Below are positions 26,228 to 38,745 of a stretch of 64,000 nucleotides of DNA, in pieces (position 1 is the first letter of the stretch; each line of letters begins with the position of its first letter). The stretch covers positions 2,082,993 through 2,146,992 of the forward strand of contig NW_023998440.1 of NCBI RefSeq assembly GCF_014805625.2. Direction: 5' to 3'. Source of the DNA: Glossina fuscipes. Lineage: Eukaryota > Arthropoda > Insecta > Diptera > Glossinidae. A program made the position numbers and the translations under genes. The notes below the pieces were generated by a model. The model worked only from the letters and a program-made list of their open reading frames with translations, searched no databases and had not been told where the DNA came from.

Positions 26228-26325
26228 CTCTCTATCTCTTTCTCTTTTTCTCCCTTCTTCATAATGGTCGTCGTTATTACAGAAATAGGAGGGAATCCTC
26301 TAAATGATTGGCCATATTCAAAAAA
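26228..26325 (+). repeat. Diverged repeat pair, member 1
   Basis: The segment CTCTATCTCTTTCTCTTTTT, followed by AGAAATAGGAGGGAATCCTC and TGATTGGCCATATT, parallels 34150-34245 block for block. The member at 34 kb reads GAATAGGGAGCATCCCGTGA and TGATTGGTCATAT. These may be parts of an old LTR or other dispersed repeat; ATTGG on this strand could also be a reversed CCAAT box. Confidence 0.35.
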
Positions 26326-26764
26326 AATGCCTAAGCAATAATAGAGAAGATTTAAGAAGAACAAGTTCTTCCTCAAAATGAAATTGAAAAAAAAAAGGAA
26401 ACAATAATTTTTGTTTCCAACTAAAAACAAAATAATAGAGAAAAAATTCCATTCGTGGTCGCCTAAACTGCTTAAAAGAAATTATTTGAAAACAAGTTCT
26501 AAAGAAGATAATAACTTACTTCCCTGTTCAAGTTGTTACACGTCGGAATCTATGCATCAATTTGTTGTCGTTGATTTATCTATACTTTACACCCCATACA
26601 TATTTTCACGCAATCTTAAATAATTTTAAATTGATGGTGCGAAAATTACTTACAACTGAAAAGAGAAGAAAGAAAACAAAAATGAAAAAGATAATAAAAG
26701 AAAAATTATGAAAAGAGAATATATGACTAGGTTTTAAAATACCGACAAATCATCAGTTATGTGA

Positions 26765-26815
26765 ACAACAATAAAAGAACAGCAACAATAATAATAATAA
26801 CAGCAGCAGCGTTGA
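26765..26815 (+). repeat. Interrupted CAA/TAA/CAG triplet tract
   Basis: AACAACAATAAAAGAACAGC and AATAATAATAATAACAGC run into GCAGCAGCG: imperfect triplet repeat, no gene. Confidence 0.8.
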
Positions 26816-26969
26816 AAAATCATCCAGCAATAAACCGTTAGAATTGATGTTGACTTTACCATAACAAAAAAGCTCTTGAACGATACACAAGATATCTATT
26901 TGACCTGAGTAACAAGGTAAGAAAAATCGTTTTGTATAATAACACCAGAGAAACAAAAAAAACGAGTAG

Positions 26970-27014
26970 AAAAAAAAAAAAAAAAAAAAAAAACGAATCA
27001 AAAAAAAAAAAAAA
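26970..27014 (+). repeat. A24 and A15 homopolymers
   Basis: Two A runs separated by CGAATC. No retroposon body was recognised before them. Confidence 0.9.
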
Positions 27015-27209
27015 GAAACCGGTAGGTAGGTGCCGGTAAGCTAAGTAGAAAGATAACCATTCTTGTATAGTGCAAAAAATTGTTGCTATTGTTGTTAGTC
27101 TATCTGTTCTATTATCGTCTATGGTAGAACTGCTGCTGTTCTGCTAGTTCGTAATCACTGCATAAACTTTAACTAAAAGTTATCCATCACCAGATGATGA
27201 TATGCACGA

Positions 27210-27305
27210 CAAAATTGCATCGATGTTGGCGATGATGGTGGCGGCAGTGGCGGCAGTGGCGGCAGTTGGCGATGGTAGTGTTGCAGCTGCTGCAACAGCA
27301 TCGGC
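27210..27305 (+). repeat. GC-rich triplet tract with three 9-bp GCGGCAGTG units
   Basis: Three copies of GCGGCAGTG-type units (27241-27267) lie between GATGTTGGCGATGATGGTG and GCAGCTGCTGCAACAGCATC. Overlapping frames on both strands encode Ala/Val- and Ala/Thr-rich peptides. They look repeat-derived, because both strands are open over the same stretch. Confidence 0.75.
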
Positions 27306-28006
27306 AGTGTATCGCAAAAATTTCTCATACCTATCGAGAATGCTTACAAAAGTATCGCATATGAAATCAAAACTGACAACAAGAAAAAACTCAGATGATT
27401 TGTGAAATTGCTTTAGGGGGCCACTGTTGCTTCTGCTGTTCTTACCGTTCTTGCCTGGCGATGACGCTGACGATAATGATGACGATAATAATGAAGATAT
27501 AGATATCTTGTTAGTGTAGTTAATAGCAGAGTGTTGCATATTAAAAGAGGGAAAGAAAAGTGATATTTGCAAAATCATTCGGTTAAACGAGCGCAATGTT
27601 AGGAGATAGGGAACATTTCAAATAATAACATTTCTTATAATCGCCAGCTTTTTTCCTACAAGTCAGAAAATTATTATCGAATACATAATCTTTGTTATGC
27701 AACGTGCACAGACGCTTGCGTCCTCAGAGCAGCTTAAAATAAATTTGGCGATAGGAAGCAATTACCTTCTATTAAGAGGATGATATATCCGTATGGCTTA
27801 TGTCGAATTATAAATACATACACAACAGCATCACACGTTTGACATTTCTCCCACAATCAACCAACCAAAGAGCAGTGCAAAGAAACACACGTCAGTTGGT
27901 TTGATTCGATCTACCACCAGTCTTTTATTTCAAGCTTGTATACGAATTCGCTTTATAAGGCTCAGAACAACAAAGAAGAACAGATATATCTTCAGGAAAT
28001 TATCTA

Positions 28007-28275
28007 TTTTTATACCTATCACCGAAGTATCAGTGGTATATTTATCTTGACAAAATGTTTGCACTGCCCAGAAGGACGCTTCAGAGATCCTAAAGAGTGT
28101 ATACCTTCTGGATCAGCATCAAATTCTGTACTGTTTTTCAAAAGGAATAAAATTTAGCTTCTTGCTCATCACTCATAAACTACAATAGAAATAAATCTAC
28201 AAAAATGCGAACGTATTTTCTAGCTTATTCTATGCTGTAGGATATATCCAAAATGTAAAAAATCAGCCACGTCTA
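28007..28275 (-). mobile_element. Family 1 repeat, minus strand, internally deleted
   Basis: The low end TTTTATACCTATCACCGAAG (28007-28026) is a near-perfect right terminal repeat. Reading inward on the minus strand, the GATCTCTGAAGCGTCCTTCT and AATTTGATGCTGATCCAGAA blocks are followed directly by TAGTTTATGAGTGATGAGCA and GTGGCTGATTTTTTACATTT. These lie far apart in other copies, so the middle of the element is deleted. Confidence 0.55.
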
Positions 28276-28336
28276 CTCACTTTTGTAATGTGCCAGAATT
28301 TCATTTTTTTTCCAATACTCTGTCATTACACGTAGA

Positions 28337-28450
28337 AGCAAGCTTCGAAAACTCGATAAAACATACAAGTTCTTGGCCAGTTTTAAAGTCGAATTGCGCT
28401 TAAATAGCTTCGTTTGCTCATCTGTCCATTTGTCTATCTGCCCAACTGTG
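28337..28450 (-). mobile_element. Family 1 repeat fragment, minus strand
   Basis: On the minus strand it reads TTGGGCAGATAGACAAATGG, then AAACTGGCCAAGAACTTGTA and CGAAGCTTGC, the same block order as 45.2-45.3 kb. It lies just beyond the 28.0-kb copy in the same orientation and may be part of the same damaged element. Confidence 0.45.
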
Positions 28451-30880
28451 TATTCACTTTAAGAGTTTCGGATTTACGAGTTCAACAAAATATCGCTCCA
28501 AACCTTTTTCAAATAAGTAAAAGACTTAGGAAAAACTTAGGACTATACAACGTTAATTTCATACTTTAAATTAAGATAAGGAACGGCTACGTTTAGTTGT
28601 TATCGAAAAATCACCATCTTCGAAATCGGCAAGATCGTATTAAAATTAATGAGTTAGGTCCAAAGAGATTATTCAGAGAGCTAAAACAGATATGAGAACA
28701 CACGCTTTCGTGACACTTACTTATCATTTTTGAAGTTTGAACATAAAAAGAAAATTGAAGCGAACGTAAGACGTCTCAAGTCATGTTGAGTCTCCAAGGT
28801 CGGATTAAGTAAACCTCTTATTAGCCAAAACGAAGATCAGGTGTTGCTGCAAACATTTCGATAATTGAGAATCTGAAAGTGTTGTAGAGGAGACTTTTAC
28901 CTACTCATGGCATGTAACAATACCAAAAAAATCACATTTACATGATAATATAAAAAATTGCTGAAATTCGACTAAGTTGAAAAACAAAGTCTTTGATTTT
29001 TAGACAGATGCTCTAGTGAATGCAAACCGTTATAATTCACAGCTCGAGTGCTCTATTATAAATCTGCATTGGACGAAATCCTCAAATGCATTCCCGAGAA
29101 GTCAATGAAAAATTGCAAAAGGGTGGATGGGTTATGAGCCGGCTATGAACCAAGGAATTACTCGGACAGTTATATGGACTATTATCCGCAAATATAATTG
29201 AGTGTTGAATTAAAAAAAAAAAGTGAATAGCATAATAAACATTGAGAGCAAGGGAAAACGTAGCTGACTTCACCATAGTTACAGGAAAAAAAGGTTGTGC
29301 CTAGTAAGCTTTTATTTGTAAGTCTACTTTATGTAACTACTCCAGCTCAAATTTTTACAATTGTCATCATCTAATAGAAACACTTCTCTTCTAAATACAG
29401 TTCGACGAAACTATACGGTTGAGTTTTATTCGAGTTAGTTAATAAAAAACAGTTGAGAACACGGTAGTAAGCAAGGGCCTTTCATTAAACAGCCGGCATA
29501 ACCACATCGTTATTAATATAACAAGTTTTCAAATACAAGGCATTATATGAAAAGTAGCTGAAAAGTAGATAAAATTTTTGGCTATTTCCTAAAGCGTTGA
29601 CATATTTTCCAAGGCATTATGCCCCTTTCTTTTTCAGGTCACTCTTTATCGCCCAAAAATTTTGTAATGAGTTGTGAAGCATGTTGAAAATGTGAGCAAA
29701 TTTCAACATCAAACTCATGAAAAAAAAGACTTGAGAAACCGAAGTCTTTAACCCCAAACTTTATTCAAGAACAAGAGTTACTAATTTCATCAGATACCTG
29801 TCTTTTCCTCATAAAGTGTAGCGAAAGAAAACGTATAGCATTTCGAAGGAAGGAATTTTCACTATACTCCACACCACATGCGGTGCTCGGGAGTAATAAG
29901 TTTTGTGCGGACGTATTTTACCAATCGGAACGACGATTGAAATAGACCGTTCTTTTATTTTACCGATCGATTTTAGATTCATTTCTTCGATCACTTTCTG
30001 AATCGATCCAAGCTTGTCTTCCTGCTTTCTTCAACCTTCCTTGTTGGTCCCATAGACCACACAATCACAAATTATTCACGTGTTTTATTCCAAGGACGAA
30101 CGCTATTGGTTCGGGTCGAACCACATTTCGACCCCTCGTATATAACGACGTCTTAGTTTGAAAAGTCATTCCATGAATAATTTTGGAGCGGTATGTGGTA
30201 TTTAATAGTGATACGCAACCCGCTATAGTGTTTTTACTTGTTTATAACAAAAAAACCTTCATGCCATACCTCTTAAAAATTTATTTTTCAGAATTTCTTG
30301 ACATAATTAATATATTGCGTTGGGCCCACTCTTCGGAAAAAAATATTCCTTATTCTAAAGCTTTAATTGTAGAACATACTCGATTGCAAATCATTACATT
30401 GAATTTGAGAAGATTAGTCACATTTCATTTTGTGGTATGCATTCTATCACTTATTCTTTTGATTCTCAGGTAAAACGCACCGTAACAGTCAAGTTACAAT
30501 GGCAAAATTAATTCTTTGCAGACTGATTTATATCCATTCATTTTGCTTTCATTGTTGATGATTGTGGAAAATTCCCAGTCATCGTTATTATTGTTATGTT
30601 TATTACGATGTTATCTTAATTATAATTTCCTATCAATTTACTTAAACTCTTTCGAAAATCTTCCGGTTTGTTTATTGTTTACTGCTGCAGTTACTGTTTC
30701 TGCTGATGTTAACGTTATTGTTGTACGTTATGAAGGAATCGGAAAATTTAAAGCAAACTTGGCAATTTATTTTTAACGAGTATGTTAAAATTTGTTTTAT
30801 CATATTTACACAGTGAATGACTCCTTGAGCTCTCTGCCAACCGTTTAAAAAGATAAAAATGCTTTCATAACTATGTGTAT

Positions 30881-30972
30881 GCGTGTGTGTGTGTTTGTGT
30901 ACATCGCTCTCTGTCTTTTACTCTTTCTCGCTTCGTGTTTGTGCGTGTGTGTGTGTGTGTATGTATGTATGT
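30881..30972 (+). repeat. Compound TG / TGTA microsatellite
   Basis: A (TG)n block at 30882-30900 and another at 30941-30960, the latter followed by three ATGT units; a CT-rich segment lies between. Confidence 0.9.
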
Positions 30973-31436
30973 GCATGTAGTCCTACTGAACATATATAGG
31001 CTCGTTACTACCAATCAACCAAACAAGAAAAGACATTATAATCCGTACAGGTATAAAAACCACTGATGAAAAGTAATGCAATGCAATGTCAAGCATATTA
31101 TTCATTTGCAGGCATACAAATGCATATATGCAAAAAGAGAAAAATGAATCATGTAGTTGTGGGCGTGTGTGCGCAGTTATGGCTTATGTATAAAATTTAT
31201 ACAAATAAAATGCAAACACAAAACAATTCAAACAATTTCCATTGCAAACGTTACTGAGCCGAGTAGCATAAATGAATATTTAAGAGTAAATACATTCTCA
31301 TGCATATAAACGCACACATTAACGTACAAGTTCAGTATTGCATATAAAGAAAAGAGATCGAATATAAAAAGCAATGCTCCTAAAAGTATGCAAAGGAATG
31401 TCTTTTCAGGCATAAAAGGCATTGACATTGTAAGAC

Positions 31437-31457
31437 AAAAAAAAAAAAAAAAAAAAC
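31437..31457 (+). repeat. A21 homopolymer
   Basis: An isolated run of 21 A in an A-rich setting. Confidence 0.9.
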
Positions 31458-33582
31458 TGTAAATGGAAGTTGAGCCAAGCAAGCAAATACGAATAAAAAG
31501 AAATTGAAAGAAAACAAAAAAAAGAATAAATAAATAAAGAGAGAAAAAAAGCCAGGAATATAACTGAACACAGCGACGCATGCACGCGTACGTTTATAAC
31601 TAACGGCAATACTACTGTAACGGAAGACGCACGTAACTGCATAAAAGATGAAAATGTAAAATAAATAAAGGTGTAAATAAAAACCTAAAGGATCAACACA
31701 GCAATAGCGCACAAAACAACTGCCATCAGTAGTAAACCGAACATAAAAATGACATAACTTTTACGCCTGTCCTCCCTATCTACCGCAACGATGCCTGCTT
31801 ATAATGAAGGCAGCATTGTTTGTTTTCCTTTATAAGAATATTCGTTTATGTATTGGTATTCGTACTGCTCGTGCCGCGGCAAGCGAATGCAAAAAAACCT
31901 TTGGCTCACCTTAATTGAAGGCTGTTGTGTAAGTTCCATACCTCAGTGGGACATACTGTTATTGTTAGGGTAGAAAGAAAAAAACATTAATTTTTTTTTT
32001 CTTTTTCTTTTTTTTTGCGCTCTCTCGACTTTATGGATGACTTTTATTTCATTCATTCATTTCCACTTGAATTTACAATTATGCAAAACTCAAACTCTGA
32101 CACTCAGATTCAACTTAAGTGAATGGTTGGCTGGTAAACACACTGTCAATCCGTTTGTCGGTTCAGGCCGTCTATGCTTTTCTATAGGTATTCGTATATT
32201 TATTATTATTTGTGTACTTGTTTATTTTTTATGTCCATCAACAGAGTATCGGCAGTGCACTCTTTTGATCATACTTTTTGTAACATGGAAAACTGACCAC
32301 TAAGCGCACTAAACATATATTTAGAACTAAGAAGCCTAACGTTGCCTGCCGAACAAATCTTAATGTCTTACAATCGTAACATATATAGATATATTTATGC
32401 ATAAAGATATATTCACTTATATTTATTTTATTTATATATTTAATTATAAATACATAGATATATTTATTTATTTATATATGTATATATAAAAATACATAAA
32501 CATATATGAAGGCGTAAAATTTGCCGATTGTATGTCCAAGTTAGGAGGGTGTCGCTACAACCTATCTCTCTGCCACTATTTCTTGTTTGCTGACCATCAT
32601 CGTGTTCTTACATGTTCCGGGGACATCGCCTCTGGGACTAATTATTTATGTATTCACATATTATAATATATATATATACATGTGAGGACAATTGCTTACA
32701 CAAACATTTCTCGCATATATGTAAAACCGTAGAAAATTTCTGATTTTCTATATCCCTGTTCCGCCCCTATATCATCCTTTATTGGTAGTCCCTAAATTAA
32801 CAGAAGAGAAAGCAGAAACGTATATTCTTTGTTGAAAGACACTGACGCGTTCAACTTGCATATGATCAGCCCCATCATAGCAGAAATTTAAAAAAAAAAA
32901 TTTAGAAAATAACATATTTTCAATAAATTGAATTAAAATGTAGAGCAGGCATGTATCGATTCCGATATTTATCCATTCGCTCTTTCGCTTTCCGTACTTC
33001 CATCAATTTACAAAGTCTCATTAATCTGATTTCGACTCATCTATATCAATCAATCCATCTATTGTTGAAAATTTCGGCACATAAACGTTTTCAATTAAGC
33101 GAAACAGCGAAAAAAGATTATGGAAACAACTGGGAGAAAGACGGCAAGTCTACCGCTTCCATCAACTCAAACCTTAATGCAAATTATTTCCGTCAACTGA
33201 CTAGATCACTGATGGTTAATGAAATATCTATAGAGAAACAATTTCGCGATTTTTGTTTGACTTTCTTTTAAGGTGGTGGGTATCCAAAATTCGCTTTAAG
33301 ACATGCAAACGTATTATTTTCTGTTCCTTTTCCATTTCTTCATCTATTATTTGTTTACATGCGGTCGTTTGACTGGCTGCTTAAAGTTGTTTTCTGTTTT
33401 TGGCTCTCATCTTGTACACACTTCTATAGCTTACTTCTCTTGTGTTGAGTTTTTTTATTTATTTATTACAAATGATTTCTTGTTTGTCGATTTGCATTCG
33501 CAGACAAATGAAGCATTACAAAACACATCAGCAATTCTATAGTAATCACAATAACATTTCATATCTTTATAGTCTACCCTTT

Positions 33583-33606
33583 TATATATATATATATATA
33601 TATATA
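33583..33606 (+). repeat. (TA)12 microsatellite
   Basis: A pure TA dinucleotide run. Confidence 0.95.
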
Positions 33607-34149
33607 ATAAATTGCTTACAATTTCAACTAAAACTAAAGCAAATGAAAAAAATCACAGGAAAAACCGATGAAATGTATAAAGAAAAGAAAATAATTGTAT
33701 TGAAATTGTAAAAAAAAAAAAATTATTAAACAAAATCAACACAAAGTGAATTGTCGAGTAATAAACTAAAAGAAATCGAAACTATATATACAGATAAAGC
33801 TGAGGAGACAGAAAAAGTTATAAATCATTTGAAACGTCGAGCGCCGAACTGTAATCAAAGCAAGAGAATATTCTTCTTCTCTTTCAAAGAAAAGGAATTC
33901 GATGGTGTATATAACAATAAGTAAGGAAATCTCTTGTTGCTTAGAGCAAATTTCTAATACATAGTGGCAGGGCTCTAAATCAGCCCTCATTTTAACTTTA
34001 GACACTATCCGGTTCGGATCGAAGGTACTAGATTAAATTACTTCTAAGATAGAGATAAGTAAATGTACGTTTCCATTAAGCCGATGTGACGGACGACGGG
34101 TGATTATGGCAAGATTTTATGCAGACTTATCATTAGGCTGCTGCTGTTT

Positions 34150-34245
34150 CCCTATCTCTTCATCATCTTTCTCACTTCTTTCCCACCGTCACTTCGTTAC
34201 ACGAATAGGGAGCATCCCGTGAGTGATTGGTCATATAATAAAAAC
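34150..34245 (+). repeat. Diverged repeat pair, member 2
   Basis: This is homologous by eye to 26228-26325 (pyrimidine-rich block, then GAATAGGGAGCATCCC, then GTGATTGGTCATAT). A less AT-rich block follows to about 34440, and a possible AATAAA signal lies at 34490. That arrangement would suit a solo LTR, but I cannot find matching ends. Confidence 0.33.
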
Positions 34246-34596
34246 AAAAATAATCTTAGTGCGTTTGTGTTTTCCGCTTCGTCTTTCTTTTTGCGTGGGC
34301 AGCCATCAGGACTGCGACGTCTCGGGGAAAATTATTATCCAAGGCAAGCAATTTAGTACGAGTCTGGCTTTGCCGTCTTACGTTGGTAGTCGGCTCAATT
34401 AGACGGGAGCCGTGGAGTCTCTAGTCTATTCAGATATCTCTAAAGACAATAACTTAGCGTACACAAGGATAACTTAAGCAAAACGCACAATAAATAAAAC
34501 AACTTCAGTTGTAATGAAGTTCAAGTGTATTGATAGTTATATCAAACTTTAAGGAAAATCACTGTGTAAGTTAAACCACATAGGCAAAAATAGTTT

Positions 34597-34600
<4 letters not shown>

Positions 34601-34636
<36 letters not shown>
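34601..34636 (+). repeat. (TA)18 microsatellite
   Basis: A pure TA run preceded by AAAA and followed by TTTATTC. Confidence 0.95.
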
Positions 34637-34641
<5 letters not shown>

Positions 34642-35566
34642 TCAAACACAAGTTTGAAGTGATAGTTAGCACAACAACTTAAAAGCCATCACAACCGAAT
34701 GAACGTAATTTCTTGTACGAGATCGTGGAGATACTTACAAGTGAGTTCCCTGGCGGAGGAAAACACATAGCAATAGGTGAATATTAATTAAATGTAAAAG
34801 AACTTTTATACCGATCACAATTCCCAAATCCGTAATCGTGGGTTCGAATCTCGGAGTGGAATACCACATCTTGTAAGCAACTATATATTTATATATACTT
34901 AGGCCTGTAAAAATTTAATACCTTTAATACTACTTGCTTTAATATAAAATGTTACAGTGTTAACCCTTGGAAAGATAAATGAAAGACAGAGTTGCTTTAA
35001 ATAAATGCAAATTCAAACATCCTCGATCATGAAAAATTTATCCGACCATGAAAAATATCCCAGACCATGAAAAATTAAGCTTAAGTTCACTTTGCTAACA
35101 ACAATACTTTAAACCTCAAAATATTCCAAGGAAAAATTTGTCTACTTTGAAGCTGGAAATCACTAACTATGCTGTGCTTTGAGGATCTTTCCTAGGATTA
35201 TGCAATTTCATCCATTTAGCCTTCAGAGTGTCGCTTAATATGACTGAATGCGTAACGATAGCGAGAGATGAATAAATAAATAAATATAGATTAGGGCCCT
35301 AATTGGTTAATATAGCCGTCACTATCTGCCCACGATGTTTAATTAAACAAAAAAGAGAATTTTATACACATCACAGGTCGTACATCCCGAATATCGTATA
35401 TTGTGCCACCATTACATCAGATTTTTGTTCAAAACTTCATTGCATTTCCTCCCCTAAAATGGAAATTGTACTCAAATGCTTTGGTTTTGCTTTTCTAAGC
35501 TTCTAAACTAAGCTGAGTAATAAAAACCAAGTTTGTTTTTTCCGAAGCTTTACTACTAGGCAATCA

Positions 35567-35632
35567 GCAGACAGACAGTCCTAGCTGCAACGATATCGAA
35601 ATCGAATTTGGCCAAGAATATACATATACAGT
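35567..35632 (+). mobile_element. Family 1 repeat fragment
   Basis: A short stretch with GCAGACAGACAGTCCTAGCT followed by ATCGAATTTGGCCAAGAATA matches the GGACATGCATAGGTGC / TTGGCCAAGAATTTACG block of fuller copies. Only this block is recognisable. Confidence 0.4.
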
Positions 35633-36197
35633 AAGGTCCTCGAAACACGTGTATGGTTCGCATTTATTAGCGACTTGTCTAATAAATATCTAGTCGTGAA
35701 TAAAAATATCTTTCAATTATTCGGAAGCACTATAAGAAACTTTTAATCGTTTAAGTGTCTGAGTCGTTTCAAACATTAATTATACGAGGTCTGTTCTAAA
35801 GTAACTCGACATCTTCACGTTTTACAAAAGGCAGTTTCTAAATCGGATATGCTATTTTGAAAAAGTTCTCTTTGCTTTAGGCTGCATTTTAGTATGTAGC
35901 TTATAAGATTGTATAAAAGAAAAGTCCGTCTTTTTTTTGTCCTAAATTACGGTATTTATATTATATATGTAGTCATTTTTACCATATTCTATACAATAAA
36001 GTAAAAGAAAATTTAATAAGCAAATGCTTTGCAGCTAATCTGCTACAGGATTAACGAAGCATTTTAAGAGAGCCATACTGTGAGTTTTCCATGTGATTCT
36101 ATTTAATAATCTTTGAAGTGAATTTTTGCCCTAACACAGGTATCAGTTGGTTTGATTTCGATTTTCGGATACTAGAAACTAAATACAATATTGTTTT

Positions 36198-36340
36198 TGT
36201 TGTATCCTACACCACTTGCAGAAAAAGAATATGTTAAGTTAGTGCGAATGTATGGAGTATCGAGAAGGACCTGAGGTACATCCTTTCAGGATCACTTTAT
36301 CTCTCTCGATCTAAGCTTTCCTGTCTATCTGTCCATCTTG
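36198..36340 (-). mobile_element. Family 2 repeat fragment (tail), minus strand
   Basis: Read on the minus strand: ATGGACAGATAGACAGGAAA, AGGTCCTTCTCGATACTCC, TAACTTAACATATTCTTTTT, then GCAAGTGGTGTAGGATACAA. The order and the terminal GTGGTGYAGGATA match the tail of the 24.8-kb copy. Confidence 0.45.
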
Positions 36341-38502
36341 TGCTGTTGTGCTCACCCTATATTTTTTATGTTTTTTGGCCCAAGCACGAACAACGCTTCA
36401 ATAATGGTTCTGGTCGGACCAGCTTCTCGATCGAACAATGGATAATTATAATCTGAAATAGGGTATTAAATAGTGGACCGTGGCCAACTTGTGTTTTGAC
36501 ATTTTTAGAGAAAAGGGTAACATTTTAAAGCTAATTGCCTGGGAAAGCTTACTTAAATAGCTGAATTATTCTATGGTCAACCCGTAGTTTTAAAATAGCA
36601 GCAACCCATATTTTTGGGCAAAATAAAATGTATAAAAAATATAGTTCAAAGATCTATTCCACATATAGAGAACTTCCATCAAAAAAAAAAAAAAAAAATG
36701 CTTACCTTGTAAGGGCAGAGAAGATGCATTTTTAAGCTTAAAAGTTCCATGAATATTAGGACATCAATAATCATACAAAGGCATAAGCGTCATCTTAAAG
36801 CTCTGTAAGTTATTTGCGTGTGCTTTTGTGTATTAGAGGCGGTCCAAGTTAATGCGTATCTGTTCAGAGAAAGATACAAGCTTTTTCGTATACTTGATGT
36901 GATAAGCTGGATCTTATTAACTTGGCTATTTACTTTCTTGCTTGAGCACACATTTCCTGGGTGGTGACTGCTCGTTTTGAGTGTTTTATGGCATATTCAA
37001 TGTTAAAGAGAAAAATTGAAGAAATGACTCACAGAAAAGCAACGTGAATAAAAGTGAGTTTGCGTAAGTGTTCTATATGACGTGAACGATATCCATTCTT
37101 CGCAAATTTCAATGACAAGAATATAATAAAATACACAAACTATGATAGCTAGCCGACTTAACCTGCCGACTTAACCGTGTCGGCCTCTTGGGAAAATGTG
37201 CGTTTAAATTGCGTCGTAAAAATTTAGCGGCGACGAGTACACTTGTCATATGCAGAGTACGTTAAAATATATTATTATGATAAGTACACATTCATAGTGA
37301 TAAAATTTTATGGGGATAACCGACAAGGTTAGATAGACGGATCATTATATATAGATATGTATACGTTATACACGTTAAAGTTTTAAATAAAGGCTATCAA
37401 CTTTGTTGCGGATGTCTATGGTTACAAGCGGAATGCCAAAATTTATACGTCCTCGTCTGTTAGCCGTAATTATAAAGAGGATTGCATTCTGAAAAATTAA
37501 ATAAAGTTGAACAAATCCCAATAAAAGCCATTAAATATATTAAAAACTGTTTAAAAGAGAACAACTTTTGTTTTTACCCGTTTATCGAATAAAACTTTTA
37601 TGAAAAGGTTAACAAATATTGTAATGAAAAAAAATTATTTTTTTTGTTTTAATTTCTTTCAATTTTTACTTTCATTACTTTTAACGGGCTAAGCGAAAGC
37701 AGAAGGAAGACTTGCGTACAAAAAATACCTGAAAGGAAGAGTTTATTGAATGCATGAGTGTGGTATCGTGGCAACGTTTAGAATCACTGGGCGTGAGAAA
37801 TTATGAGAACTAATGATGATGATAACAAGTGAAAGCCAACGTTAGTTATTAATATAATGGATTCTAGAATAAAAAGAAAAGGGAAAAAAGCTCTTCACTA
37901 ATTTTTCTTCAATGTAGATATGTATGGATAAGAATTTTTGAAAAACAAAAAATTTTGCGTATCGAGATAAAGACTTAAACTCTAATTAGATTTAAATTTT
38001 CCCTTTAAATTTAAAAAAAATTTTTTTTTGGTTTAAAAATTTTGTGCTTCAAAAAAACAAGGAACTTAGCTAGGGAAGTGCAGGAGAGAGCTCATATGCA
38101 TTCATCCCAACAGCCACGATATCTTAAACGCTGTGAAAAGACAAATAAGAACAGCTAGGCTCGTGTTGGATGGCGTTGATGGCTTCAGTGCAGCAATAAA
38201 GTGTAGTTGTCGATAACTTATAACGAAAATTAGGGTTTGTATTAACCAAAATCGTGTAAGGCATTTAATTGTCGGCTCTTCTTGACTATTAAATTGTGAC
38301 TTTTTTATTTGCTTGGAGGATAAATGAGGTAACATGAACCAAATATTCACTCAAAGTGAGGACGAGCCACACAGGTCTCCCTCTCTCAATGGAGTGCATT
38401 AGAGAAACATGATCATCGGCGCCATACATCCCGTGACGAAATACACTTAACGAGAGAAAAACTCAATAATCGGGTTATCCCCAAAAGCACCTACGCCGGA
38501 TG

Positions 38503-38745
38503 AATTGTCCAATAGTTAAGCACCGCGACTATTAAGTCAGTGTCCGCGGTTGCAAATCTCAAGTGTGGTTGAGTTTCGTTTGCTCGTAGCTGTAGTGAGT
38601 GAGCCAGTCAATAAAGGCATAACAGTTATCGATTGGGCACACATTCAATAGGCTACCGCCTCCTCATTTCTTCCTTTATTTCCATCGGGGCATTCGTATG
38701 TTGAAGGCGATGAAAGAGCAGACTATCTTGTTAACTGAGAAGGCC
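38503..38745 (+). mobile_element. tRNA-derived SINE, copy B
   Basis: This is homologous to copy A along its length. The head contains CCAATAGTTAAGCACCGCGA (A-box side) and GGTTGCAAATCTC (38548-38560, B-box side). Further shared blocks are GACTATTAAGTCAGTG against GACTACCAAGCCAGT in copy A, GCATAACAGTTATCG against GCAAAACAGTTACCA, TTGGGCAC against TTAGGCAC, and a shared pyrimidine-rich CTCATTTCTTC segment. The copies differ at roughly a quarter to a third of positions by eye, so this insertion is old. No clear poly-A tail remains. It cannot encode protein and depends on a LINE for movement. Confidence 0.65.

Larger units (their letters stand above)
28451..33580. other. AT-rich non-coding DNA
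   Basis: Low-complexity tracts (TG and TATT repeats near 30.9 and 32.4 kb, A21 at 31.44 kb, decayed triplets near 30.55-30.72 kb). An 8-bp hairpin, GGGTCGAA/TTCGACCC, lies at 30113-30134. The 106-codon frame at 32951-33271 has no recognisable domain. Confidence 0.5.
34641..38502. other. AT-rich non-coding DNA with small repeat fragments
   Basis: Apart from the family 1 and 2 fragments at 35.57 and 36.2 kb, I see a lone B-box-like GGGTTCGAATCTC at 34849-34861 and a mariner-end-like ATACGAGGTCTGTTC at 35782. Nothing supports either as a whole element. Confidence 0.45.

Noticed and set aside
27180..27596. 138-codon minus-strand frame, and an overlapping 67-codon plus-strand frame, as genes
   Set aside because: Both are open over the same GCG/GCA triplet tract and encode Ala/Thr/Val/Ser runs, which is typical of repeats and not of genes.
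32951..33271. 106-codon plus-strand frame as a gene or exon
   Set aside because: No recognisable domain, no convincing splice context, and length within chance expectation for this amount of sequence.
34849..34861. GGGTTCGAATCTC as a tRNA gene or SINE
   Set aside because: It matches a polymerase III B box, but no A box, no paired T-stem and no cloverleaf can be built around it; the surrounding sequence only loosely resembles the SINE.
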